DNA from: Streptococcus porcinus
GTDB lineage: Bacteria > Bacillota > Bacilli > Lactobacillales > Streptococcaceae
Length of the DNA: 64,000 nucleotides
Assembly: GCF_901542335.1 (NCBI RefSeq)
Contig: NZ_LR594036.1
Coordinates: 2,096,768 to 2,160,767, forward strand
Reading direction: 5' to 3'
Both the position numbers and the translations under genes were made by a program. Of this stretch, positions 20,642 through 29,227 are shown piece after piece; the stretch's first letter is position 1, and each line of letters starts with the position of its first letter. The notes under the pieces were generated by a model. The model ran no database searches and was not told where the DNA came from. It saw only the letters and a list, made by a program, of their open reading frames with translations.

Positions 20642-20824
20642 ATGGCAGTACCTGCACGTCACACGTCAAAAGCTAAAAAGAATAAACGTCGTACACATTA
20701 CAAATTAACAGCTCCGTCTGTACAATTCGACGAAACTACTGGAGATTTCTCACGTTCTCACCGCGTATCACTTAAAGGATACTACAAAGGACGTAAAATC
20801 GCTAAAGCTAACGAAGCTAAATAA
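20642..20824 (+). CDS. rpmF: 50S ribosomal protein L32 (zinc-free form)
   Basis: A 60-residue basic protein beginning [21 protein letters not shown], typical of streptococcal L32. It has no cysteines, so it is the C-minus form that does not bind zinc. L32 sits near the peptidyl-transferase region of the 50S subunit. A strong RBS (CGGAGGA) precedes the ATG. rpmG follows 15 bases later in the same operon. Confidence 0.97.
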   Translation: MAVPARHTSKAKKNKRRTHYKLTAPSVQFDETTGDFSRSHRVSLKGYYKGRKIAKANEAK

Positions 20825-20839
20825 TAGAAGGGAGATACC

Positions 20840-20989
20840 ATGCGCGTAAATATTACACTTGAACACAAAGAATCTGGTGAACGCTTGTACCTTACTTCAA
20901 AAAACAAACGTAACACTCCAGACCGACTTCAATTGAAAAAATATTCACCAAAATTACGTAAACACGTAACATTTACAGAAGTGAAATAA
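20840..20989 (+). CDS. rpmG: 50S ribosomal protein L33 (zinc-free form)
   Basis: A 49-residue protein starting [19 protein letters not shown] and ending HVTFTEVK. L33 contacts the E-site of the 50S subunit. It contains no cysteines, so like its neighbour L32 it is the zinc-independent type. The RBS is AGAAGGGAG, 7 bases upstream. A strong terminator follows directly. Confidence 0.95.
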
Positions 20990-21000
20990 TTGAAACAACT

Positions 21001-21039
21001 AAAGTCCTTGAAAGATAACTTTCAAGGACTTTTTTTTTA
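21001..21039 (+). terminator. Strong terminator of rpmF-rpmG
   Basis: 13-bp perfect stem AAGTCCTTGAAAG / CTTTCAAGGACTT with a 4-base loop, then eight T. Confidence 0.9.
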
Positions 21040-21051
21040 TGCTCATTATGC

Positions 21052-21057
21052 TATAAT
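21052..21057 (+). promoter_or_regulatory. Extended -10 promoter of the GNAT gene
   Basis: TGCTATAAT (TATAAT 21052-21057) directly after the rpmG terminator. The leader of about 95 bases contains a 35-codon open frame starting at ATG 21082 behind AAGGAAGT and overlapping the GNAT start. Confidence 0.5.
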
Positions 21058-21155
21058 TAATGCAATAAAATCAAGGAAGTTATGCATATATTGCAATTTA
21101 TATTAAACAAAATGGACTCAGGAACTATTAGTTTTATTAAGAAAGAGGATTATTT

Positions 21156-21716
21156 TTGGAAAAATTTAAAATTGAAACAGACCGCTTAGTTATTCGTACT
21201 CTTGTTGCAGAGGATTATGAGGCCTGGTATCAAGGTTTTGAAGGACGTAAAGTTTCACAACATGCTTTTGACGACGGTCAGCTGGATATGTCTGTTTGTG
21301 ACCTCAAGTGGTTTCAGCAGTTAGTGACTCGGCATCAAGAGCTTTGGGAAAAGGATGACACCTATATCTTTGCTATTTTTGATAAGAAGGGTCAGCACCT
21401 CGGCATGCTTAATATCACCACCTTAGCTCGCACCAACATGCAGTGGGGCGAACTGGGCTATTTTATTCATAACCAGCACTGGCGTAAAGGCTTTGCCTAC
21501 GAGGCTTTGTCCGCTTTAGTAGAGGCCAGCTGGAAGGAGCTGGGCTTTCACCGCTTAGAAGCTCAGATTTCCCCGGGGAATAGAGCTTCACAGCAATTGG
21601 CTGAAAAATTAGGTTTTGTCTATGAATGTCGCCGTCCTAAGTTTGCCTTTGAAGATGGTCAGTGGGTTGACCAGGACATTTACAGTAGGAATTTACATGA
21701 ACAGCCCTTAGACTAA
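21156..21716 (+). CDS. GNAT acetyltransferase, RimJ/RimL-like
   Basis: A 186-residue N-acetyltransferase of the Acetyltransf_3 (RimJ/RimL) type. It opens IETDRLVIRTL, typical of this class. The CoA-binding stretch is GELGYFIHNQHWRKGFAYEA (about 107-126), and RLEAQISPGNRASQQLAEKLGF is the conserved beta6/7 region. The acceptor is unknown: a ribosomal protein or tRNA-synthetase neighbour is possible but unproven. Translation begins at TTG 21156, with AAAGAGG 7 bases upstream. The locally higher GC in the C-terminal half compared with flanking genes is visible by eye. Confidence 0.85.
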   Translation: MEKFKIETDRLVIRTLVAEDYEAWYQGFEGRKVSQHAFDDGQLDMSVCDLKWFQQLVTRHQELWEKDDTYIFAIFDKKGQHLGMLNITTLARTNMQWGELGYFIHNQHWRKGFAYEALSALVEASWKELGFHRLEAQISPGNRASQQLAEKLGFVYECRRPKFAFEDGQWVDQDIYSRNLHEQPLD

Positions 21717-21807
21717 CTATTCATGAAGTCCTTGGGGCTTATTTTTTACAGTCATGCCTTCATGCTATAATAATCAAAGACATTTAAAATATATAAGGAA
21801 GTTACTC

Positions 21808-22299
21808 ATGCAAAAACATTGCCAAGAATGCGGAACAAAACTCATTGCTAAAGAATTGGAAAACGAGGGACAAATTCCCTTTTGTGAAACTTGTGACCAA
21901 TTTCGTTTCCCAAGTTTCAACACTGCAATTAGCTTAATTGTGGTCAATCAAAGCAATAATAAAATTCTCCTTATCCAACAATATGGCCGCCCGCGAAAAA
22001 TACTCGTGGCGGGTTACGTTGGTAAAGGTGAAAACCTTGAAGAGACTGCCCTACGGGAATTGAAAGAAGAAACTGGCTTGACAGGCTTGTCAATCTCCTT
22101 TAACAAAAGCCAATTCTTTGAGCCTTCAAACACTCTCATGTGCAACTTTACAGTAATTGTCAAAGACGACAGTGATTTTCAAGCTAATCACGAGATAGAT
22201 GCTTACGACTGGTATTATCCTGAGGAAGCACGACAACACATCTTCCAAAATAGCTTGGCAGCTAAGTTTTTAGACCATTATTTAGAGATGAAAAAATAA
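21808..22299 (+). CDS. Nudix hydrolase with N-terminal zinc ribbon (NudC-like)
   Basis: A 163-residue protein. The start is set at ATG 21808 behind AAGGAAG, giving MQKHCQECGTKL. The N-terminus holds two CxxC pairs (CQEC, CETC), a zinc ribbon. The Nudix box is GYVGKGENLEETALRELKEE followed by TGL (about 71-93), matching Gx5Ex7REUxEExGU completely. This zinc ribbon plus Nudix layout is that of NudC-like NAD(H) pyrophosphatases, although it lacks the longer N-terminal domain of E. coli NudC. Substrate is inferred to be a dinucleotide. It has its own extended -10 promoter (TATAAT 21766-21771) and a terminator after it. Confidence 0.82.
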   Translation: MQKHCQECGTKLIAKELENEGQIPFCETCDQFRFPSFNTAISLIVVNQSNNKILLIQQYGRPRKILVAGYVGKGENLEETALRELKEETGLTGLSISFNKSQFFEPSNTLMCNFTVIVKDDSDFQANHEIDAYDWYYPEEARQHIFQNSLAAKFLDHYLEMKK

Positions 22300-22326
22300 G
22301 GTGCTCCAAGGGGCACCTTATTCCTT
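22296..22326. terminator. Terminator between Nudix and HTH genes
   Basis: AAGGTGC / GCACCTT stem around an 8-base loop, followed by ATTCCTTTTT. It separates two convergent genes. Confidence 0.6.
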
Positions 22327-22327
22327 T

Positions 22328-22912
22328 TTAGAAAAGACTATTTATTAATAAGATTGTCAAACCCATTATTAGACAAAAAACAATGGTAAATCCTATGACA
22401 ATCATAGGTTTTTGGTAAGGATACTTAGCTCTTTCCTCAATGCTTTCATTTTTATCTAAAGCTTGTCCTCTATAAATAGCTAAAATTTCTTTATAAGTTT
22501 GAATGCTATTTTCTTTTTTTAATTTTTCAATCCGTAAGGCAAAGACCATAACTGTAAACCATTCAAAAATAAAAATAACAAAACCTACTTTACCTAAAAA
22601 ATGGATAAGTGGGTAAGCTGTTAGGGCCATGATTAGTGAGCCGAGAGTCATTGCCCAACCATCTCGGTTAAACTGTTTTAAGTCATCACTTTGAACAAGT
22701 TTTTTCATTTCATCAATATCTCCTTCTACTAACTGATCAAGACTTAGATTGAAAAGATTGGCCAAAGCAATTAAACTGTGAATATCAGGATAAGATTTGT
22801 CATTCTCCCAGTTTGAAATTGTTTGACGTGAAACATAGATTTTTTCCGCTAAGTCTTCTTGTGAGAATCCTGCCTTTTTTCTGCACGAACTCAATTTTTT
22901 TCCTAACTCCAT
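22328..22912 (-). CDS. XRE-family regulator with C-terminal membrane domain
   Basis: A 194-residue protein with an N-terminal Cro/C1 helix-turn-helix (about 4-58, FSQEDLAEKIYVSRQTISNW). After a linker come three hydrophobic helices (about 85-110, 115-130 and 170-192). The HTH-plus-membrane form suggests a regulator tethered to the membrane. Targets are unknown; its own gene or the divergent DUF368 gene (starting 23111) are plausible. It stands alone on the minus strand. Confidence 0.8.
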   Translation of the reverse strand: MELGKKLSSCRKKAGFSQEDLAEKIYVSRQTISNWENDKSYPDIHSLIALANLFNLSLDQLVEGDIDEMKKLVQSDDLKQFNRDGWAMTLGSLIMALTAYPLIHFLGKVGFVIFIFEWFTVMVFALRIEKLKKENSIQTYKEILAIYRGQALDKNESIEERAKYPYQKPMIVIGFTIVFCLIMGLTILLINSLF

Positions 22913-23110
22913 CTTTTCTCCTTTCAGCTTAAGTTTATCTTAGTAGAGCTTTCTTGACTATCAAATATCTTTGACATAACCATAATTTGTTTTTTTTTAT
23001 TTGTCTAACAACTCTTACTTTACACCCTTGTAAGGTCCTTGATAATGACTCCAATTTATTTAGCAATAACTTTATGGTACAATTAATGGACCATTACCAA
23101 GGAGGAAATA

Positions 23111-23953
23111 ATGTTTTCTATTTTAAATCGCCTTATAAAAGGTATGATTATTGCTCTTGGCTTCATTTTACCAGGTGTATCTGGTGGCGTCTTAGCAGCT
23201 ATTTTAGGCATATATGAACGCTTAATCCGTTTTCTAGCCCACATCCGTGAGAATTTTTGGGAAAATGTACTTTTCTTTCTTCCCGTCGGGATTGGTGGTA
23301 TCTTAGGTATTGCACTCTTTTCCTTCCCTGTAGAATACCTCTTAAAACATTTCCAAGTTCCAATATTGTGGGGCTTTGCTGGAGCAATTATCGGGACTCT
23401 TCCTAGTCTAATTAAGGAATCTACCAAACAATCTAAACGTGATTTAATTGATTGTATTTGGCTTATAATGACTTTTGTAATTTCTGGAATACTGCTTTAC
23501 TTCCTAAACGATTTAGTTGGTAATATTCCTGTTAACTTCTTAAGTTTTATTTTAGCTGGAGCTCTCATCGCCCTTGGTGTATTAGTACCTGGTCTTAGTC
23601 CATCAAACCTACTGCTGATACTTGGTCTATACTCCCCGATGCTTAATGGTTTTAAATCTCTTGATTTATTGGGTACCTTTCTTCCGATTGCAATTGGTGG
23701 CATCTTAGCTATTGCTGGATTTTCAAAAGCAATGGACTTTGCTCTAGAATACCACCATTCACGCGTTTATCATTTTATTATTGGTATTATTTTGTCTAGC
23801 ACCCTTCTGATACTTATCCCTGTTCCACATAGTCCCGAAGCTATTGATTATAGCGGAGCAGGATTATTTACTTGGGGTATGGCTTTGCTTCTATTCGGAC
23901 TTGGTATTTGGTTAGGTCTATGGATGAGCAAATTAGAGGACAAATACAAATAG
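23111..23953 (+). CDS. DUF368 polyprenyl-phosphate carrier (PopT-like)
   Basis: A 280-residue membrane protein with about eight hydrophobic helices and two internal repeats. Each half has a re-entrant Gly/Pro motif: GFILPGVSGGVLAAILGIYE (about 17-36) and GVLVPGLSPSNLLLILGLY (about 157-175). This is the DUF368 signature. Members of this family (PopT) have been described as recycling undecaprenyl phosphate across the membrane for wall synthesis; the assignment here is by family. Start follows AAGGAGG 5 bases upstream. A strong terminator ends the gene. Confidence 0.85.
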   Translation: MFSILNRLIKGMIIALGFILPGVSGGVLAAILGIYERLIRFLAHIRENFWENVLFFLPVGIGGILGIALFSFPVEYLLKHFQVPILWGFAGAIIGTLPSLIKESTKQSKRDLIDCIWLIMTFVISGILLYFLNDLVGNIPVNFLSFILAGALIALGVLVPGLSPSNLLLILGLYSPMLNGFKSLDLLGTFLPIAIGGILAIAGFSKAMDFALEYHHSRVYHFIIGIILSSTLLILIPVPHSPEAIDYSGAGLFTWGMALLLFGLGIWLGLWMSKLEDKYK

Positions 23954-23959
23954 TATCAC

Positions 23960-23991
23960 AAAAAAGTGTTGGAAATCCAACACTTTTTTTG
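23960..23991. terminator. Bidirectional terminator after the DUF368 gene
   Basis: 12-bp perfect stem AAAAAGTGTTGG / CCAACACTTTTT with AAAT loop and a T run. It also faces the convergent Nudix gene. Confidence 0.88.
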
Positions 23992-24050
23992 TATTCTAGC
24001 TCATTAATTTTCCATGTCTAAAATAATAACTAACCCTTACTATCATACTA

Positions 24051-24662
24051 TTATTTTTCATTATCTTTTATCAATTGAATGAAACAATCTGTAAACTGAG
24101 CAGTCATCCCCCAGATTATCTCCTCTAAACCTTCATAGAAAGGAATGCGTGCAACCTGATTTGAAAAAGCATATTTTTGTCCGTTACGAATCCGATCAAA
24201 AGGAAAATTATTGTCTGCTTTAACTCCTTGAGGCAACTCATAATAAACTGGCTTTATTTCCTGTAAACAATCTAACGGAACTACAAACAGGTGGTCAACC
24301 TCTTCATTATAAGCTAATTCTTTCCAGTCTTGACAATGTAATTGGCCGACAAAACAGTGGATTGTCCGCCTTGGCTGTACAATGTAGTCAATTTCACCCC
24401 AGATATCAATTTTATCTGCACAAACGTTTAATTCTTCCACAGTTTCTCTAATAGCAGCAGTTTGATAAGATTCATTCCTTTCGACTCGACCACCAGGAAA
24501 TGATACTTCACCCGGCTGTGAAATATGTTGACTCCTTACCTCATACAAAATATGCCACTTTTCATTTTGCCAAAGTAGAGGTAAAAAAACAGCATACTGT
24601 TTTTGTTCGCCTAAGGGCTGTGGCTTATATTCTTCAATCAAATCCTTAATTGTTTTCTTCAT
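24051..24662 (-). CDS. CoA pyrophosphatase-like Nudix hydrolase
   Basis: A 203-residue Nudix protein. The start is at ATG 24662 (MKKTIKDLIEEY) behind AAAGGA; the frame extends further upstream without an RBS. It carries LYEVRSQHISQPGEVSFPGG (about 43-62), which fits the UPF0035 pattern upstream of the Nudix box in CoA pyrophosphatases. The box then runs GRVERNESYQTAAIRETVEE followed by LNV. The last glycine of the box is replaced by Asn. It would cleave CoA or derivatives to 4'-phosphopantetheine and 3',5'-ADP. It is a single gene, convergent with the DUF368 gene. Confidence 0.8.
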   Translation of the reverse strand: MKKTIKDLIEEYKPQPLGEQKQYAVFLPLLWQNEKWHILYEVRSQHISQPGEVSFPGGRVERNESYQTAAIRETVEELNVCADKIDIWGEIDYIVQPRRTIHCFVGQLHCQDWKELAYNEEVDHLFVVPLDCLQEIKPVYYELPQGVKADNNFPFDRIRNGQKYAFSNQVARIPFYEGLEEIIWGMTAQFTDCFIQLIKDNEK

Positions 24663-24772
24663 ATTATTCCTTTTTGTCATTCTTATGTTCCAAGGGTACA
24701 AAAAATAATAGCCGAGGTCAAGAAATTGCTTTTTATGTTTTTTAAATATATAAAATTTTTACATATAATCTA

Positions 24773-24801
24773 TTGACTTCTTTTAAATTCTATCTTATAC
24801 T
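24773..24801 (+). promoter_or_regulatory. Strong promoter of the padR operon
   Basis: TTGACT (24773-24778), 17-base spacer, TATACT (24796-24801). Directly downstream, two direct copies of the 14-mer TTTATATATAAAAT (24801-24814 and 24816-24829, period 15) cover the expected start site. Each has a palindromic core, so they are probable operators for PadR autoregulation. Confidence 0.7.
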
Positions 24802-24854
24802 TTATATATAAAATATTTATATATAAAATTTTTACTCATTAAGGAGGTAATGGT

Positions 24855-25181
24855 ATGTATTTTCCCGTATCAGCTACCTTGATTGAATTTTTAATCTTGT
24901 CTATTGTCAAAGAGCAGGATTCCTATGGCTACGATATCAGTCAAAATATCAAACTGGTCGCCAATATCAAGGAATCAACCCTTTATCCCATCCTCAAAAA
25001 GCTGGAGAAGGCCGAGTATCTTAGAACCTATAGCCAAGAACATCAAGGACGTCGACGCAAGTACTATCAATTAACTACAGAAGGACAAACACAACTTGCT
25101 TTTCTTGAAGAAGAGTGGGAAAACTACAAAGCAAATTTAGATGCAATTATAGAAGGGAGTCTCCGCCATGACAAGAACTGA
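24855..25181 (+). CDS. PadR-family transcriptional regulator
   Basis: A 108-residue winged-helix repressor of the short PadR type. It contains EFLILSIVKEQDSYGYDISQ (about 9-28), KESTLYPILKKLEKAEYL and the wing QGRRRKYYQLTTEGQ (about 71-85). Such proteins repress their own operon and respond to envelope stress or small molecules. It has a very strong RBS (AAGGAGG). It overlaps the downstream DUF1700 gene by 14 bases, so it is translationally coupled. Repeats at the promoter are likely its binding sites. Confidence 0.9.
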   Translation: MYFPVSATLIEFLILSIVKEQDSYGYDISQNIKLVANIKESTLYPILKKLEKAEYLRTYSQEHQGRRRKYYQLTTEGQTQLAFLEEEWENYKANLDAIIEGSLRHDKN

Positions 25182-25752
25182 GTATTTAACAGAGTTACAA
25201 AATCAGCTCCGAAAATTGCCAGAAGACGATTATCTAGAAGCAATGGATTACTTTACCGAATACTTTGACGAAGCTGGTCCTGAAAATGAAGATAAAGTAA
25301 TCGCTGATCTTGGCAGTCCTAAAGAAGCTGCCAGTGAAATTATAGGACGCTTACTTGAAAACAAAATTGAAAGCGAAGATAAGAGACCAAAACACTACGC
25401 TAAAATTATTTGGTTAACAATTTTGTCAATCCTAGCAGCACCGACTGCTATACCAATCTTTCTAGCTATCTTATCCCTAATGTTCGCTATAATAGTAGCC
25501 ATCGCAGTAATTATCTTTTCATTAATTATTCTAGGCATCTCATTTTTCGCAAATGGTTGTTATGTCCTATTTGACAGTTTCAGTTACCTATCAAATTCTA
25601 TCAATACAACAATTCTTAGTTTCGGTATGGGGCTGATGATGATTGGAGGTTCTCTATTAGCTATAATGCTTGGATTTGAAGCTTGTGCTGCCCTTATACG
25701 TGGTGGGGCACTCCTCATTCAGAAAATGATTAAGAGAGGTCAAACAGTATGA
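25168..25752 (+). CDS. DUF1700 membrane protein
   Basis: A 194-residue protein with a soluble N-terminal domain containing RTEYLTELQNQLRKLPEDD (HAAS-type fold) and then YFDEAGPEN and IADLGSPKEAASEI. Four hydrophobic helices follow between residues 80 and 185. DUF1700/HAAS proteins are typically encoded between a PadR regulator and a DUF4097 protein, as here. They are thought to act as membrane partners in envelope-stress sensing, but no biochemical role is proven. It overlaps padR by 14 bases and the next gene by 4 bases. Confidence 0.85.
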   Translation: MTRTEYLTELQNQLRKLPEDDYLEAMDYFTEYFDEAGPENEDKVIADLGSPKEAASEIIGRLLENKIESEDKRPKHYAKIIWLTILSILAAPTAIPIFLAILSLMFAIIVAIAVIIFSLIILGISFFANGCYVLFDSFSYLSNSINTTILSFGMGLMMIGGSLLAIMLGFEACAALIRGGALLIQKMIKRGQTV

Positions 25753-26657
25753 AAACTTTTAAAAAAATAAGCTTTATTACAGCACTTTGTTTATTGCTTT
25801 CCGGACTTACCTTGGCAGGTTTAGGCTATGTTAGAGGTGGTTGGTCAGATTTATCAAGCTACACAAATCCCTCAAAGAATAATCATTATCAAACTAAAAA
25901 AGTAGCAGATTTTGATCACCTTTTACTTAACTGCAATGTTTCAGATATTATCATAAAGACTGGAAATCAAGAGAAACCTAGTATTACCTATTATGTCGAT
26001 AAAAAATACCCCATCAAGATTGAGCAGACTGGAAAGAGCTTATCCATAAGCGAAAAATCTAAAGTTTTTCAAAATAAACCAATCATCAACTTTTTAACTT
26101 TGCGAAATCTCACTAATATCGGAAAAAATAGTTATTTTGGCATAAAAACTGACTATTCCATCCAAATTACCCTTCCTAAAGGTCATAAACTCAGCAGTCT
26201 CAAAGGAAATTTAAAAATTGGAGAATTAAAGATAGAAAATAGTCAGATTCAAATGATTGACTTCCTACTATCATCCGGAAATTTTTCAGTTGGTTCTTCT
26301 AAGATAATGAATGGACAAGTAACCCTTCATACAGGTGATATGACATTTACAGATAGCCACGTTAGTAATAGTAAAATAAATGTTGATGCCGGAAATATAG
26401 ATTTTGAAACTTCAAGTATTGCAAATTCACAGTTAACATTGAAGGCTGGTGACTTTACCGCTACTGATGTTGGCTTTAGCAATAAAAACAGTTTAAGATT
26501 AGATATGGGTAACGCTGACATCCACTTAAAAAATCATGATTTAGCACTTAAAACCAATAAAAATTCAGGTAATTCCGATATAACCGCTAACTTAAAAGAA
26601 AATTCTCAAAATCAACTAGAGGTTACTAATAAACTCGGCGATATTACAGTAGAATAG
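25749..26657 (+). CDS. DUF4097 beta-helix surface-exposed protein
   Basis: A 302-residue protein with an N-terminal signal-anchor helix (about 7-27, ISFITALCLLLSGLTLAGLG). The rest forms repeated beta strands of about 20 residues (SGNFSVGSSKIMNGQVTLH, TGDMTFTDSHVSNSKINV, AGNIDFETSSIANSQLTL), the DUF4097 right-handed beta-solenoid-like fold. It probably faces outside the membrane. It is the third gene of the padR operon (4-base ATGA overlap). A ligand or sensory role is unknown. A long terminator hairpin follows. Confidence 0.85.
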   Translation: MKTFKKISFITALCLLLSGLTLAGLGYVRGGWSDLSSYTNPSKNNHYQTKKVADFDHLLLNCNVSDIIIKTGNQEKPSITYYVDKKYPIKIEQTGKSLSISEKSKVFQNKPIINFLTLRNLTNIGKNSYFGIKTDYSIQITLPKGHKLSSLKGNLKIGELKIENSQIQMIDFLLSSGNFSVGSSKIMNGQVTLHTGDMTFTDSHVSNSKINVDAGNIDFETSSIANSQLTLKAGDFTATDVGFSNKNSLRLDMGNADIHLKNHDLALKTNKNSGNSDITANLKENSQNQLEVTNKLGDITVE

Positions 26658-26697
26658 CAAAATGAAGAGACCTGAAAAGGTCTCTTCATTTTGCTAT
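26656..26697. terminator. Very strong terminator of the padR operon
   Basis: 17-bp perfect stem AGCAAAATGAAGAGACC / GGTCTCTTCATTTTGCT around TGAAAA. It overlaps the stop of the DUF4097 gene. Confidence 0.85.
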
Positions 26698-26832
26698 AAA
26701 ATTGCTGATTAAGGGCTCAATAGCTAACTACTTTTTATCCTCCCACACAAAAGTTTCTAAATACATAATTTAAAGCTCCTTAAATACTGTCAAAATTGAA
26801 AGTTGCAAGCTTAAAGGAGATATTTTTACTCC

Positions 26833-29097
26833 TTACTGTGAGCCTTTTGGTCGATAAATAATTAGTGCAAGTGCTAAAAAGCCTACTAAAAATCCTGTCA
26901 AAATACTTACTTCAAGTCCAATATGACCATTCAAAGAAATTGTTTCGCGTAAACCTGAAACAATATAAGACATTGGAAGATATGGGTGTAAGGTTTGGAA
27001 GAACCGACCACTTAATTCTATTGGGTAGGAGCCTCCCGATGACCCGACTTGTAGTAATAGCATTGCTAGAGAGGCAAACGAACCATAACGATCATCCCAA
27101 CCAACAAGGGCAGTCACTAGTGCCATAAGAGTCCAGCCGCTTAAGATAATAAAGGTTAACGTTTTTAATTCATAATTTGCTTCAAAGCCAAGGAACTGAA
27201 TTGCTCCATATAGAATCAAGGAACTTAAAGTTGATATAAAACCATTGATAATGAATTTTTGTTTAGCCCAATCCCAACGATCCTTAACAGGTCTTCCTGA
27301 CAATGAGGTGGCAAAGATAACATTCGTTGATAAGGCTACTACCATTAATGAAACAGCTATCATGTAGGGGGCCATACCAATACCATTTGTTTTAACATTA
27401 TCTTTATCTTTTTCAGATAAAGCGACTGGAGAAGCTACCGCCTTCGCGTTCTTTTCTTTGACACTTACTAAATTGAGTTTATGAGAAGCCTCTGCCAATG
27501 ACAGTTGTAAAGTTGACAACCCATTTGACATACTTGTCAATCCATCTGTCAATTTAGCACTGCCATTTGTCAACTGTAAAGCTCCTTGGGACAAGGTATT
27601 CGTCCCTACAGCTAACTTTTGAGTGCCATCCAATAAAGCATTTGAATTAGCATTCAGTTGTGTAGATCCGCTTGAAATTGCTGTCAATCCAGTCAATATT
27701 TCTTGATTTTTGCTATTAAGACTTGCAAGAGCGGAACTTAGTTTGTTACTTCCAGGTAAAAGCTGATTTGTGACACCATTATTGACAGCTTTTACACCAG
27801 TTGAAAGTTTTGTTAGTGCGGTACTTGCTTGTGGTAAAGCTTGGTTCGACACATTAGCAATTTTATTAACACTTGCCTGTAACTGACTCAACTGTCCAGT
27901 ATTTGAATTACTTGGTAGATTTGATAATTTGGTTTTCAAGACAGTTATAGTATTAACAATAGCTTGGGCTCCAGCAGTCGCTTGTGATGGTGTCCCTGAA
28001 ATAGCATTGTTTAATTCAGCTTGCTGTTCAGGACTCAAACTTTTATAAGTTGATGTTGCTTGCAGTGAGGCCAACTTACTATTTGCTGTAGTAGCTTCAG
28101 TAGCAATAATCTCTTGCGCTAAATCTGAAATACCCGTTAAGGCTCCCATTAAGTCAGCTGTATTTGGGAGAGACAAGCCACTTACAGCAGTATTAAGCTC
28201 TTGTATGGCATTATTTAACTGTGGTAAGCCTACTTGCAATGCTTGAATCCCTTGCGTCTCTTCTTGACTCATTGTAGTTTCTGATGATAACTTACTTAAA
28301 CCGTCTGTTAGCTGAGATGCTCCATTAGAAAGCTGACTAATCGCATCTAGATAAAGTGGCAACTGCGACGAGAATTTACTGATACCATTATTTAGTTGGT
28401 TTACACCACCAGTATAAGTCACTAACCCTGAATTAAGCTGACTAACTCCCTGTTTTAAAGATTGACTACCACTGGCAAGGCTTCCAAGATTTGTTGTAAT
28501 CTCTTGACTACCCACTTTAGCATCGTTCGCACCTTGAACCAATTGACCGCTGCCTGTTGAAGCATCCTTTAAGCCAGTCTGAAGGTTACTCATGCTCTGA
28601 AAAACTGATGTTGTATAGGTTCGACTGATATTATCAGAGACTGATGATTTCAATTTAGCCATAGCTGCCTCACTCATCTTGGAAGCAACCATACCATGTC
28701 CTCTACTTGTTTGATATTGGATAACTAACTTCTCAGGATTTTTCTCTAATAAAGTAGTTGCCTTTTTCGAAAGATCTTTAGGCAGAGTAACAATCATATA
28801 ATATTTACCATCACGCAAGCCATTTTCAGCTTTTTTTTCTGAGACAAAATGATAGTCTAAATCTTTATTTTTAGACATCTTGTCTACCATATCCTTACCG
28901 ATATGTAAATCTTTTTGATCCAACTTAGCTTCCCTATCATGGTTAACTACTGCTATTGGTAAATCTTCCACTCGACCATAAGGATCCCACATTGAACCAA
29001 GAAAAGATAAATTATATAAGGCTGGAACTAGTGCCACACCTATCATTGTGATAATTAATTTTGGATTTTTTAAAAGTGCTTTTAACTCTTCTAACAT
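26833..29097 (-). CDS. YhgE/Pip-family membrane protein
   Basis: A 754-residue protein with one N-terminal membrane helix (about 15-33), a long extracellular region (about 40-580) and five to six C-terminal helices (about 585-750). The middle has many repeats of the form 'LxxGxxxLxxGxxxLxxG', read as QLNSGLVTYTGGVNQLNNG and similar, which form long helical coiled rods. This is the YhgE/Pip family, related to the phage-infection protein of Lactococcus and to the type VII secretion protein EsaA. Function in streptococci is not established. RBS GAGGAG lies 5 bases before the ATG. A TetR gene is divergent and probably controls it. Confidence 0.88.
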   Translation of the reverse strand: MLEELKALLKNPKLIITMIGVALVPALYNLSFLGSMWDPYGRVEDLPIAVVNHDREAKLDQKDLHIGKDMVDKMSKNKDLDYHFVSEKKAENGLRDGKYYMIVTLPKDLSKKATTLLEKNPEKLVIQYQTSRGHGMVASKMSEAAMAKLKSSVSDNISRTYTTSVFQSMSNLQTGLKDASTGSGQLVQGANDAKVGSQEITTNLGSLASGSQSLKQGVSQLNSGLVTYTGGVNQLNNGISKFSSQLPLYLDAISQLSNGASQLTDGLSKLSSETTMSQEETQGIQALQVGLPQLNNAIQELNTAVSGLSLPNTADLMGALTGISDLAQEIIATEATTANSKLASLQATSTYKSLSPEQQAELNNAISGTPSQATAGAQAIVNTITVLKTKLSNLPSNSNTGQLSQLQASVNKIANVSNQALPQASTALTKLSTGVKAVNNGVTNQLLPGSNKLSSALASLNSKNQEILTGLTAISSGSTQLNANSNALLDGTQKLAVGTNTLSQGALQLTNGSAKLTDGLTSMSNGLSTLQLSLAEASHKLNLVSVKEKNAKAVASPVALSEKDKDNVKTNGIGMAPYMIAVSLMVVALSTNVIFATSLSGRPVKDRWDWAKQKFIINGFISTLSSLILYGAIQFLGFEANYELKTLTFIILSGWTLMALVTALVGWDDRYGSFASLAMLLLQVGSSGGSYPIELSGRFFQTLHPYLPMSYIVSGLRETISLNGHIGLEVSILTGFLVGFLALALIIYRPKGSQ

Positions 29098-29144
29098 TTT
29101 TACTCCTCAAACGATTGTACTTCATTCATTTTATGATAAAATAT

Positions 29145-29172
29145 ATTATACATTGAAGCAAAAAAAACTCAA
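29145..29172 (-). promoter_or_regulatory. Promoter of the YhgE-family gene
   Basis: Minus-strand TTGAGT (29172-29167), 16-base spacer, TATAAT (29150-29145). It lies in the divergent interval with the TetR gene. A near-palindrome GACACATTGTC at 29192-29202 could be a TetR operator (inference). Confidence 0.6.
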
Positions 29173-29227
29173 GAAATAACTACCATTTTTAGACACATTG
29201 TCCAAATTGTTCAAAAAGGAGGCCTTA

